This document shows, one piece after another, positions 41,308 through 49,301 of a stretch of 49,971 bases of DNA. Source of the DNA: DASUAS01 sp036502765 (lineage in GTDB: Bacteria; Actinomycetota; Acidimicrobiia; IMCC26256; DASPTH01); NCBI GenBank assembly GCA_036502765.1, contig DASXXX010000356.1, positions 1 through 49,971 of the forward strand, read 5' to 3'. How positions within the stretch are numbered: position 1 is the first letter of the stretch; every line of letters begins with the position of its first letter. The notes beneath the pieces were generated by a model. That model was not told where the DNA came from and ran no database searches. It saw nothing but the letters and a program-made list of their open reading frames with translations. Made by a program: the position numbers and the translations under genes.

Positions 41308-42339
41308 CCGGCGTCGTACCGACGCGTAGACCTGTTCGTAGGCAGTGACGATCTCGCTCCAGTCGTACTGCGCGGCCCGTGCCCGACCGATCTTCTCGAG
41401 CTCGGCGCGAGAGTCGGCGTCGGTCAGCAGCGCCGCGAGCGCCTCGCCGAGGCCGTCGGGCTCGACGATCCGTCCGAATGCGCCGTCACCCAGGACCTCT
41501 CTCGCCCCGGGGTTCGGCGTCGCCACGACCGGGCACCCGGCGGCGAGCGCCTCGATGTAGGGCACGCCGAAGCCCTCGTAGCTGCTGGGCAGGCAGAACA
41601 CCCAGGCCCGTCGGTAGCGATCGACGAGCTCGTCGTCGCTGAGCCGCCCGAGGACGTCGATGCCGGGCGCCGGCGGTGCGTCGCTGCACACCATCCACAG
41701 CCTCGCATCCGGGATCGCCGGGAGCACCCGCTCGGTGAACGCCTCCGCCAGGAGTCTCCCGCGCTTCCGGTTCTCGTAGGTGCCGACGAACAGGATCGTC
41801 GGGCTCGCCTCCCGATCGCCGACCGCGGCGCCGAAGCGGGCGACGTCGACGCCGCACGGGATCACGTCGCGGATCCACGGGTAGACCCGGGTCGTCGCGG
41901 CCGAGACCGCGACGGTCCGGTCGGCGGCGACGCTCGCCACCACCTCACCCGCACCCAGCAGCGCCATGCGCGCCTTCTCCTTCGCGCCGGGGATCCGGCG
42001 CGCCTCCGCGAAGCACGAGCCGTGCATGGTGCGCACGTGGGGCGGACGGCGGTGGCCGACGAGGAAGGTGTCGTCGCCGTGGGCGTGGAGGATGTCGAAG
42101 GTCGACAGGTCGACGTCGCGCAGGCGCCAGCCGAAACGGAACGTTCGCAACGATCTTCCCGGGTCGACGTGTTCGACGACGTACCGAGCGCCGTCACCCG
42201 CGACGTCGGGGCTGAACACGGTGACGTCGTGTCCGCGGTCGATGAGGGCGTTGGCGAAGTGGTGCACCTGGTGTCCCACCCCGATCTTGCTAGAGCCCGG
42301 CAGGTAGAGCGACGTGATCGCGATCCGCAACGAGCTCAT
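41305..42339 (-). CDS. GT4-family glycosyltransferase
   Basis: This 344-residue GT-B enzyme has 'YLPGSSKIGVGHQVHHFANA' at the N-terminus, 'ILFVGTYENRKRGRLLAEAF' and 'YEGFGVPYIEALAAGCPVVA' with the E-x7-E pattern. It is a cytoplasmic nucleotide-sugar transferase. ATG 42339 overlaps the stop of the next upstream GT4 (ATGA at 42336-42339). Confidence 0.88.
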   Translation of the reverse strand: MSSLRIAITSLYLPGSSKIGVGHQVHHFANALIDRGHDVTVFSPDVAGDGARYVVEHVDPGRSLRTFRFGWRLRDVDLSTFDILHAHGDDTFLVGHRRPPHVRTMHGSCFAEARRIPGAKEKARMALLGAGEVVASVAADRTVAVSAATTRVYPWIRDVIPCGVDVARFGAAVGDREASPTILFVGTYENRKRGRLLAEAFTERVLPAIPDARLWMVCSDAPPAPGIDVLGRLSDDELVDRYRRAWVFCLPSSYEGFGVPYIEALAAGCPVVATPNPGAREVLGDGAFGRIVEPDGLGEALAALLTDADSRAELEKIGRARAAQYDWSEIVTAYEQVYASVRRR

Positions 42340-43523
42340 CGAGAGGTCCTCGCGGCACGCGCCGCGGCGTACACCTCGCGGTACTGCTCCTCCACCGCGG
42401 GCCACCCGCGCCCCGCGACATCGGCGCGGCCTGCTGCCGCGAGGCGGGCACAGAGCTCTGGATCGTCGTGGAGCCGGCGGAGGGCGCGGACGAGCGCGTC
42501 GGTGTCGGCGGGCCCGACCAGGAGCCCGGTCACCTCGTCGTCGACGATCTCGGGCACGCCACCGACGCGCGTCGCCACGACCGGAGTCCCCGCCGCCATC
42601 GCCTCGAGGTTCACGATGCCGAACGGTTCCTGCCGCGACGGCAGCACGAACACCGCCGCTCCGGTGAACAGGGCAACGGTCTCCGCCCGGTCGGTACGAC
42701 CGGCGAAGCGGACCCGGTTGCCCACGCCCGCGCGGGCGGCGAGCGACTCGAGTGCGGCTCGCTCGGGCCCGTCGCCGGCGATCACGAGGTCCCACTCGAA
42801 CGCCGCGTCCCGCGCCAGCGATGCGAACGCGTCGAGCAGCACGTCGAAGCCCTTCTGCCGCACGAGCCGGCCGACCGCGAGCACGAACCCGCGCGGACCG
42901 GGCTCGCGCGGCGCGGGAACTCCCGCGAACTCGGTCAGGTCGACCCCGTTGTGCACGACCCGACCGCGATCGCCCAGCGACCGACCGCTCCAGTCCTCGG
43001 CCTCTCGGAGCGTCGCCTGCGAGCACGCGGTGACCACGTCGGCGTCGGCGAGGAGCATCCGCAGCGTGTGGCGGAGCAGCGGCGACCGCTCGTAGATGTC
43101 GTCGGCGTCCATCGTGAGCTCGCCGTGCAGCGTGACGACCACCGGGAGCCGCGCCATGCGCGCGGCCCGGTACGCGAACCAGGAGCCCGAGCTCACACAC
43201 TGCACGTGCACCGCGTCGGCCCGATCGGCGCGCAGCTGCCGGACCACATCGGCGAGCACCATCGGGTTGCCGGCCATCGCGGGCACGACCCGGCGCACCG
43301 ACCCCTCGGGCACGCGGTAGCTGTGGCGACGGATGTCGATCCCTTCCCACATCTCGCGCGCGGGGAGATCGCGGGGCCAGCGCATCGTGTGCACCACGGG
43401 CTGCGCGCCGGCGGCGGTCTGCGCCCGCGTGAGCTGTCGCACCATCTCCTCGACTCCGCCCACGTGCGGGTGGAACGAGCTCGCGAACACGGCCGGTCGA
43501 GCCGGCAGCCACCCTTCGCTCAC
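42336..43523 (-). CDS. GT4-family glycosyltransferase
   Basis: This 395-residue GT-B enzyme has 'SSFHPHVGGVEEMVRQLTRA', the classic GT4 N-terminal GG-E motif. It also has 'HNGVDLTEFAG', 'VLAVGRLVRQKGFDVLLDAF' and 'QEPFGIVNLEAMAAGTPVVA', a textbook EPFG-x4-E motif. GTG 43523 overlaps the exostosin-like stop (GTGA). The sequence upstream in this frame is only a shadow of that gene. Confidence 0.9.
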   Translation of the reverse strand: MSEGWLPARPAVFASSFHPHVGGVEEMVRQLTRAQTAAGAQPVVHTMRWPRDLPAREMWEGIDIRRHSYRVPEGSVRRVVPAMAGNPMVLADVVRQLRADRADAVHVQCVSSGSWFAYRAARMARLPVVVTLHGELTMDADDIYERSPLLRHTLRMLLADADVVTACSQATLREAEDWSGRSLGDRGRVVHNGVDLTEFAGVPAPREPGPRGFVLAVGRLVRQKGFDVLLDAFASLARDAAFEWDLVIAGDGPERAALESLAARAGVGNRVRFAGRTDRAETVALFTGAAVFVLPSRQEPFGIVNLEAMAAGTPVVATRVGGVPEIVDDEVTGLLVGPADTDALVRALRRLHDDPELCARLAAAGRADVAGRGWPAVEEQYREVYAAARAARTSR

Positions 43524-44509
43524 ATGCGTGCCTTCGCCGACCTGACGAGATGCCGCGCCTTGCCGACGGTGTCGACCGCGACCAGGCGCGCATAGGCCCG
43601 ACCGCGAACGCCGTGCGGTGGGAACCCAACCGCCGCGCCGTGGGCGGCGAGGCCCGCAAACAGTTCCGCGACCCGGTCGAACAGGACCGGCAGCCGCAGC
43701 CATTCGTCGAACGCGGCGCGAGCTCGCACACCCATCTCGGTCGCGGCCGGTTCCAGCTCCTCCAACCGGCGGAGCAGCGCGTCGAACGGTCCGCGCTCGG
43801 GCCAGCGGACCGAGATCGAATCCCAGTCGGGCCCGAGCGGTGGCACCCAGTCGTCGGAGACGATCACCGGCACCCGACCGGCAGCAAGCGCCTCGAACAA
43901 CCGAATGGACGACGTGCCGTGACCACGAGGGCACAGCACGAACTTCGACCGGAACAACACTTCCGCAAAGTGCGCGCGCCGCGCATCGAAGTCGTCGGAG
44001 CGCCAGTCGTGGAAGAGGAACCCCTCGACCGACTCGAAGTGCCCGCGAGGGTGCGACAGCGCGACGAGCTCCCGCCGCAGCGGGTGGGTCGGCGACCCCA
44101 CGAAGCTCACGAGCAGATCCGGCTCGATCTCGGGTGCTTCGGTGAGTCCGAGCATCACGTGAGGCTCGGAGGTCGGGACGTAGCTCCACGCCGACTGGAA
44201 GCGCGGTTCGAACCACGGCTCCGGCATGCTCACGTACACGCCGGGGAACGCGCACCACGGTCGGTCGCGCTGGTCGTACACGTAGACCTTCTCGTGGTGC
44301 TCGCGAGCGATCGCAGACGTACGGATCGTGTCGAGCTTCCAGTCGGATCCCAACTGGTGACAGTCGGTGAAGAGCACGATGTCGGCGGCATCGGGATCGT
44401 CGACCAGGTGGTGACGGCCGCGCTCGTCGAGCGACGCCAGCCACCGCCAACCGACGTTGGCCGAGAACAGCTCGGGGACGCCCGCACTCGCCAGGTGGAT
44501 GGCGCTCAT
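43520..44509 (-). CDS. Exostosin (GT47)-like glycosyltransferase
   Basis: This 329-residue protein carries the exostosin-family block 'SKFVLCPRGHGTSSIRLFEA' followed by 'LAAGRVPVIVSDDWVPP'. It also shows 'HEKVYVYDQRDRPWCAFPGV' and 'LLVSFVGSPTHPLRREL'. Exostosin-like enzymes are inverting GT-B transferases best known from eukaryotic heparan and plant cell-wall synthesis; bacterial copies sit in glycan clusters. It is probably cytoplasmic, as there is no signal peptide. It is coupled to the following GT4. Confidence 0.78.
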   Translation of the reverse strand: MSAIHLASAGVPELFSANVGWRWLASLDERGRHHLVDDPDAADIVLFTDCHQLGSDWKLDTIRTSAIAREHHEKVYVYDQRDRPWCAFPGVYVSMPEPWFEPRFQSAWSYVPTSEPHVMLGLTEAPEIEPDLLVSFVGSPTHPLRRELVALSHPRGHFESVEGFLFHDWRSDDFDARRAHFAEVLFRSKFVLCPRGHGTSSIRLFEALAAGRVPVIVSDDWVPPLGPDWDSISVRWPERGPFDALLRRLEELEPAATEMGVRARAAFDEWLRLPVLFDRVAELFAGLAAHGAAVGFPPHGVRGRAYARLVAVDTVGKARHLVRSAKARM

Positions 44510-44546
44510 CGGGACGAGTGCTACCGAACCGACCGGAGTCCGGCGG

Positions 44547-45476
44547 TCAAGAACCCAATCCGGCGAGCAATCTCGGTGCGAGGTCCACGTGTCGGTCGTA
44601 CTGGTGCAGGACCGGAGGGACCGTACCGTCGCGGTTCAGCACCCGGCCGTCGGGAGCGACGTCGACCGTTCGCTGCTCACCCATGGTGAGCACGCGTCCG
44701 TAGCCGTTGGCCACGATCGCGGGCTCTCCGAGTCCCCCGTGGTAGAGCAACCAGTTGTGGATCGCCTGGTCGTGGGCACCCAGCGGCGGCAGGTGCTGGT
44801 CGACCTCCTCGCACATCGCGTCGAGGTACGCGAGCATCGCTTCGCGCGTTCCGCACGTGACGCCCGAACAGGACACGGTCTGTGATCCAAGCGTCTGGAC
44901 TCCGGCGGATCCGTAGAGGTCGTCGATCCACCGGCGGTTGAACCCGTCGACCGCGAAGGTCGACTCGGGCTCCTCCAGGAACACCTCGAGCCCGGTCGGT
45001 GGGTCGACGAACGGGTCGCCCTGAAAGACCACGTCGCGCAAGTCGGAGATCAAGACGTGGGTGAACTCAGGACGCTCTCGGAGGTACCGGCGATAGCAGT
45101 CGTATCGGAGCGACTGCAGACCCTGGAGCCGGAGCTCGAGCCCGTTTGCCGCCTCGCCGCCCGGGCGGACGTGTCGCGCCCGGCAGTACCAACGGCAGGC
45201 GGTCGGGAAGTGCCGGCGCAGCCCACGGGTCCGCTTCGTCCACAACATGCCTCGGAGCGCGACACCCGGCACGACCTGCGGGTACCGCTCGTCGACAAGG
45301 ACGATCTCGTCGACCAGCTCTTGCAACTGGGCCTGGTCACGTGGCTTGGTCCGGGCGACGATCACACACGTGTGACCGTCGAAACCGCTCGACCGGAGCG
45401 ACGCGTAGAACGGGACGAAGTGGTCGGCTGACAAGGTCGTGACGCAACCCATCACGACTGCGTTGGCAGAGGACAT
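44547..45476 (-). CDS. GT8-like/GT-A glycosyltransferase
   Basis: This 309-residue protein has 'VVMGCVTTLSADHFVPFYAS' at the N-terminus, 'YRRYLRERPEFTHVLISDLR' continuing as 'DVVFQGDPF', and 'LGAHDQAIHNWLLYHGG'. This is the layout of GT-A enzymes that use a D-x-R-D-V-x-F-Q motif instead of DxD. The exact family is uncertain (GT8/GT77-related or a DUF616-like clan). A near-central 'TVSCSGVTCGTREAMLAYLD' is typical. ATG 45476 is used; ATG 45452 is a weaker alternative. Confidence 0.6.
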   Translation of the reverse strand: MSSANAVVMGCVTTLSADHFVPFYASLRSSGFDGHTCVIVARTKPRDQAQLQELVDEIVLVDERYPQVVPGVALRGMLWTKRTRGLRRHFPTACRWYCRARHVRPGGEAANGLELRLQGLQSLRYDCYRRYLRERPEFTHVLISDLRDVVFQGDPFVDPPTGLEVFLEEPESTFAVDGFNRRWIDDLYGSAGVQTLGSQTVSCSGVTCGTREAMLAYLDAMCEEVDQHLPPLGAHDQAIHNWLLYHGGLGEPAIVANGYGRVLTMGEQRTVDVAPDGRVLNRDGTVPPVLHQYDRHVDLAPRLLAGLGS

Positions 45477-45612
45477 CAGGAGCGGCTGGTCCCGTCGTCG
45501 AAATGCTTCGAACCGCGCTCGCTGGGGCCCGCGAGCGTGGACCTCATCCTAGGCGCCGTGCTCCGCAGCGACGCGCGAGCCGAACGGTTCACGAGTCGTC
45601 GGCGCGACGCGC

Positions 45613-45618
45613 CAAGAT
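45613..45618 (+). promoter_or_regulatory. -10 box CAAGAT, leaderless start
   Basis: CAAGAT, 6 bases, then ATG 45625. It keeps the A at position 2 and the final T of TAnnnT. Confidence 0.4.
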
Positions 45619-45624
45619 GAGCGA

Positions 45625-46602
45625 ATGGCAGGGCAGGATCCAACGGGAACGACCGAAGCGATGCCGTCCGCGCCGGCGGTCGGCGTGGTGATTCCAGCGC
45701 ACAACGCAGGCCGGTTCATCGACGCGACGCTCCAGAGCATCGTCGAGCAGACCTTCACGCAGTGGCAGTGCGTCGTCATCGACGACGGCTCAGACGATGA
45801 CACGCTCGCTCGAGCGACAGCATTCGCCGGTCGCGATCCGCGGTTCCGCGTGGAACACCAGGCCAAGTCCGGTCCGTGTGTCGCACGCAACCGCGGTTTC
45901 GACCTGCTCCATCCGGGCACTCGGTACGTTTCGTTCATGGATGCCGACGACGTTTGGCATCCGGATGCCCTCGAGACCCTCTATCACGCGGCAGTCAACG
46001 TGCCTGATGTCATCGGAGCCCACGGGCTCGCTGACTTCATCGACGACCGCGGCGCGCGCATGGACCCCGGCGTGTTCGCGCGGTTCGGCCGCAGCCGCCT
46101 CGGCTGCCGCGGCGGCTGGCCGAGACCGTGGCCTGCGAGCCGACCCACGACGTTCGAGAACATCGTGGTGCAGAGCATCCTGTTCCCACCCGGATTGATC
46201 CTCGCCGAAGCACCGGCCTACCGGGCGGTCGGGCTGTTCGATCCGAACCACGTCGATGCCGACGATTGGGAGGTGCTGCTCCGACTCCTGCGCACCGGTG
46301 ATCTCGCCTTCGTCGACGAGGTGATCCTCGACTACCGCCGACACGACGCCAACTTCGGGGCAGGATCCACCCGCGCTTCCGGTGTCACCAATGCCTTTCG
46401 GGCCACGTTCGACTCCCCGTCGAACACGCCCGGCCAGCAGCGCATCCTCCGCGACGCGTGGAGAGCCCGCCAGGTCATCGACACCCGGGCGCGCTGGCAA
46501 CAGGTCCGGCATCACCACCGTCTCGATGCTGCGCTCCGCTTCCCGTTGCTGTTGGCTCGATACCTGAAAGGGCGTCCACCGGCACCAGGAAGGCACGTCT
46601 GA
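45625..46602 (+). CDS. GT2-family glycosyltransferase
   Basis: This 325-residue GT-A protein has 'VGVVIPAHNAGRFIDATLQS', 'QCVVIDDGSDDDT', 'SGPCVARNRGFDLL' and 'VSFMDADDVWHPDALE' (DxD), then 'VDADDWEVLLRLLRTG'. It is likely leaderless from CAAGAT. It stands alone on the plus strand between two minus-strand genes and ends at a hairpin. Confidence 0.85.
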   Translation: MAGQDPTGTTEAMPSAPAVGVVIPAHNAGRFIDATLQSIVEQTFTQWQCVVIDDGSDDDTLARATAFAGRDPRFRVEHQAKSGPCVARNRGFDLLHPGTRYVSFMDADDVWHPDALETLYHAAVNVPDVIGAHGLADFIDDRGARMDPGVFARFGRSRLGCRGGWPRPWPASRPTTFENIVVQSILFPPGLILAEAPAYRAVGLFDPNHVDADDWEVLLRLLRTGDLAFVDEVILDYRRHDANFGAGSTRASGVTNAFRATFDSPSNTPGQQRILRDAWRARQVIDTRARWQQVRHHHRLDAALRFPLLLARYLKGRPPAPGRHV

Positions 46603-46616
46603 GCGTTTGCGCTCAG
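46599..46616. terminator. Bidirectional hairpin between convergent GT2 genes
   Basis: CTGAGCG (46599-46605), loop TTTG, CGCTCAG (46610-46616): a perfect 7-bp stem that contains the upstream stop codon and lies in the short gap before the minus-strand gene ending at 46636. No T-tract. Confidence 0.4.
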
Positions 46617-46635
46617 CACAAGGGCCGGCCGTTCC

Positions 46636-47523
46636 TCACCGATGACCTCGCCATTGGTGCATCGCTTGGTAGAGCCGACCGGCCTGCACCGAGCAGAACC
46701 CGAGCGCAAAGTCCCGATCGGGCGACACCGTGACCATTCGGCGAGAGAGACCGATAACCGATCTGAGCAGTTGGACGAGATCGCGCGCGACGCTCCTCGC
46801 GGGAAGGAACTCGGGATAGCGCTCGCGGAATACCTGCTCCCCGCGGCCAACGCCCCAGAGCTGACGCACCAAACTGCGCCGATCGTCCCGCAGCCGGTAC
46901 TGGACCACGGCATCGGGAGCTTCCCCGGCGCGGTACCCGTGCACTTGTGCCCGGTAGCAGAACTCGGCCTCGTCCCAACCACCGACGTTGAACTGTTCGT
47001 CGAAGCCGCCGATGGACGTCCAGACCTCGGTGCGACACGCGAGGTTCGCACCGATTGGGAAGACGAAGCCGTTGATCCGGTTAGGCGCCCCGATCGGGCG
47101 AGCGCGCAACGACCAGGCCGAGTTCAGCCGCGTGAGGTCGAGCGGACCACCGGCGATCGCGTACTCGTCGAGTGCTGTGACCATCGCGCGCACCCAGCCG
47201 TTGACCACGAGATCGTCCGCATCGCAGAAGAGCAGGCGGGCGCTCGTGGCCGCAGCTGCACCCGCGTTGCGCGCGACGTTGATGCCTCGCCCTCCGGAAG
47301 CGTCGGCAACACGCAGGGGGACTGGGAACCCGGCCGCTCGCCGGAGCACGAGGTCGGCAGTCCCATCGGTCGAGCCGTTGTCGGCGACGACCACTTCCCA
47401 TGTGCCGTCATAGTCCTGCGCGGCCAACGCGTCGAGCTGTTGCCCGAGGTATCCGACGACGTTACGAGCGGGGATCACGACGGTGGCGTCCGTCGACACT
47501 CCGACACAGTGCGGTGTGCTCAC
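46636..47523 (-). CDS. GT2-family glycosyltransferase
   Basis: This protein of about 295 residues is GT-A, with 'TVVIPARNVVGYLGQQLDAL', 'EVVVADNGSTDGTADLV', 'GINVARNAGAAAATSARLLF' with 'CDADD', and 'FNVGGWDEAEFCYRAQVHGY'. The GTG at 47523 is preferred because AGGACAGGGG precedes it; TTG 47547 and GTG 47499 are in-frame alternatives. It shares domain order with the GT2 half of the gene at 38829 ('FPIGANLACR' against 'FPIGASLGVR'). Confidence 0.82.
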   Translation of the reverse strand: MSTPHCVGVSTDATVVIPARNVVGYLGQQLDALAAQDYDGTWEVVVADNGSTDGTADLVLRRAAGFPVPLRVADASGGRGINVARNAGAAAATSARLLFCDADDLVVNGWVRAMVTALDEYAIAGGPLDLTRLNSAWSLRARPIGAPNRINGFVFPIGANLACRTEVWTSIGGFDEQFNVGGWDEAEFCYRAQVHGYRAGEAPDAVVQYRLRDDRRSLVRQLWGVGRGEQVFRERYPEFLPARSVARDLVQLLRSVIGLSRRMVTVSPDRDFALGFCSVQAGRLYQAMHQWRGHR

Positions 47524-47589
47524 ACCCCTGTCCTGCGCAGCATGCAAGAGCTGAAACCGCCGTGCCCGATCGGTGAATCCTTAGCGCCC

Positions 47590-47595
47590 ACGCTA
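47590..47595 (-). promoter_or_regulatory. -10 box TAGCGT, minus strand
   Basis: TAGCGT on the minus strand lies about 67 bases before GTG 47523, divergent from the plus-strand box at 47622. Support is only by consensus. Confidence 0.25.
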
Positions 47596-47621
47596 CAACC
47601 GGGCCGCGTGGCGACCCCGCG

Positions 47622-47627
47622 TAACGT
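47622..47627 (+). promoter_or_regulatory. -10 box TAACGT, leaderless start
   Basis: TAACGT, 6 bases, then ATG 47634. Confidence 0.5.
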
Positions 47628-47633
47628 GGAGCG

Positions 47634-49301
47634 ATGACGAGCGGGCCGCACCTCAGCATCTGCATCCCGTCGTACAACCTCGAGCAATGGACAGCGGACG
47701 CGGTCGAGAGTGCGCTCGGGATCGGCGGTCCCGACGACGTCGAGGTCGTCGTCGTCGACGACGGATCCACTGACTCGACCGTCACCACCTTGCGCGGGTT
47801 CGAAGGCGCGCCGAACTTCAGGTTGATCCAGTCTCCACAGAACGTGGGCATGGTCGCGAACTTCAACCGCGTCGTCCGGGCGAGCGCAGGTCGATGGGTG
47901 ACGGTCCTCGGCGCCGACGACGAACTGCTCCCCGACTACTTCAAACACTTGCAACCGCACCTCGATCGCGACGACATCGCGGCCGTCAGCCAGGTCGCGT
48001 GGATGCAGTGGAACTCGCACGAGACCGCGTTCGGGCCGATCGAGACCCGCACGTACGACGACGTCGAGCTGGCCGAGATGCTCGGCGGCGCGGTCTGTAT
48101 CAGTACCACTGCGTTCCGACGTGACCTCTTCGAGGCAGTGGGGGGTTTCGCCGACGACGTGGGGACGGTGTTCGACTTCGACCTGTTCGTGCGCATGTGC
48201 CGGTCCAGCGCGCTGCCCGTCCTCGCGCTGGGCGAGTCCGGTGGCCGCTACTACCCGCTCCGAGGGTCGACCTGGACCACCCAGCTGAACTCGGGTGAGG
48301 GCTCCGAGCTCCTGCTTCGCTGGCTACGGCTCCGGGCCCCCGAGCTAGGCCCCGTGACGACACGTCACTTGTCACAAGCCCTCTCATTGCGGGCGCGCGC
48401 GGCTGGACGTCAGAGCTTGGCTGACGGCCACAGTGAGGCCGCGCGACGCAGCTTCGCGGTCGCGATCTCCTCCAGCGAGGGGCGAGAACTGTTGAAGAAC
48501 CGGATCGGATTCGCCGGTGCGCACCTGCCGGCCGCCGTTGCTCAACGCGCGCAGCGCGCTTACAGATCCGCCCGTGCGTCTCGCTCCGGCTCGCCGAGCA
48601 GCCACGGGTGGTCGTCGCTCACGAAGTACGACGTCGACCGATCCGAGATGCTCGCCTACGTCCCGCACGGGGTCGATTCAGTCCTTGAGGTCGGATGTGC
48701 ATCTGGACGCTTCGGTGCCGCGTTGCGCGCACGGGATCCCGGCATGGAGTTGGTCGGTGTCGAACCGGATCCCGAGGCGAGGATGCACGCCGCTCAGGAG
48801 TTCGACCGCGTCGTAGGTGGCATGTTTCCGGACAACGCGTCCGAGGTCGAGCGTTCGGGAGGGTTCGGCGTCGTGGTCTTCAACGATGTGCTCGAGCACA
48901 TGTCCGATCCCGAAGCGGCGCTCGACGCCGCACGCCGGCTCCTCACAGAGGGCGGGGTCGTGGTGGCGTCGATCCCGAACGTGCGACACATCAGCGTGAC
49001 TCGCCCGCTGGTCCTGAGTGGCGAGTGGCGCTACGAAGACGTGGGGATTCTCGACGCGACTCACCTGCGTTTCTTCACCGAGAAGTCGATTCGCCGCTTC
49101 TTCGCTGACGCGGGATGGACGATCGACGCCTGCGACCCGATCAACCGCTGCTATCGCGTCAACGATCCCTACACGCCTCGTTGGATTCGGGCCCTGGGCC
49201 GGGCCACGGGCGGGCGCAGCGATCCATTCTTCGTGCTGCAATACGCGGTTGTCGCAAAGCCGAACCCCGCTCGCGAACCGAACGGGCACAGCGCCTATTG
49301 A
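47634..49301 (+). CDS. GT2-methyltransferase fusion
   Basis: This 555-residue protein has an N-terminal GT2 domain (about 1-230) with 'LSICIPSYNLEQWTADAVES', 'VEVVVVDDGSTDSTVTTLRG', 'NVGMVANFNRVVRASAGRWV' and 'GADDELLPDY'. Its C-terminal class I SAM domain (about 330-500) has 'SVLEVGCASGRFGAALRARD' and 'FGVVVFNDVLEHMSDPEAAL'. It would add a sugar and methylate it or the chain end. Together with the Wzt-like gene opposite it recalls chain-terminating enzymes of ABC-dependent O-antigens, but that is inference. Its last 7 bases overlap that gene tail to tail. Confidence 0.85.
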   Translation: MTSGPHLSICIPSYNLEQWTADAVESALGIGGPDDVEVVVVDDGSTDSTVTTLRGFEGAPNFRLIQSPQNVGMVANFNRVVRASAGRWVTVLGADDELLPDYFKHLQPHLDRDDIAAVSQVAWMQWNSHETAFGPIETRTYDDVELAEMLGGAVCISTTAFRRDLFEAVGGFADDVGTVFDFDLFVRMCRSSALPVLALGESGGRYYPLRGSTWTTQLNSGEGSELLLRWLRLRAPELGPVTTRHLSQALSLRARAAGRQSLADGHSEAARRSFAVAISSSEGRELLKNRIGFAGAHLPAAVAQRAQRAYRSARASRSGSPSSHGWSSLTKYDVDRSEMLAYVPHGVDSVLEVGCASGRFGAALRARDPGMELVGVEPDPEARMHAAQEFDRVVGGMFPDNASEVERSGGFGVVVFNDVLEHMSDPEAALDAARRLLTEGGVVVASIPNVRHISVTRPLVLSGEWRYEDVGILDATHLRFFTEKSIRRFFADAGWTIDACDPINRCYRVNDPYTPRWIRALGRATGGRSDPFFVLQYAVVAKPNPAREPNGHSAY

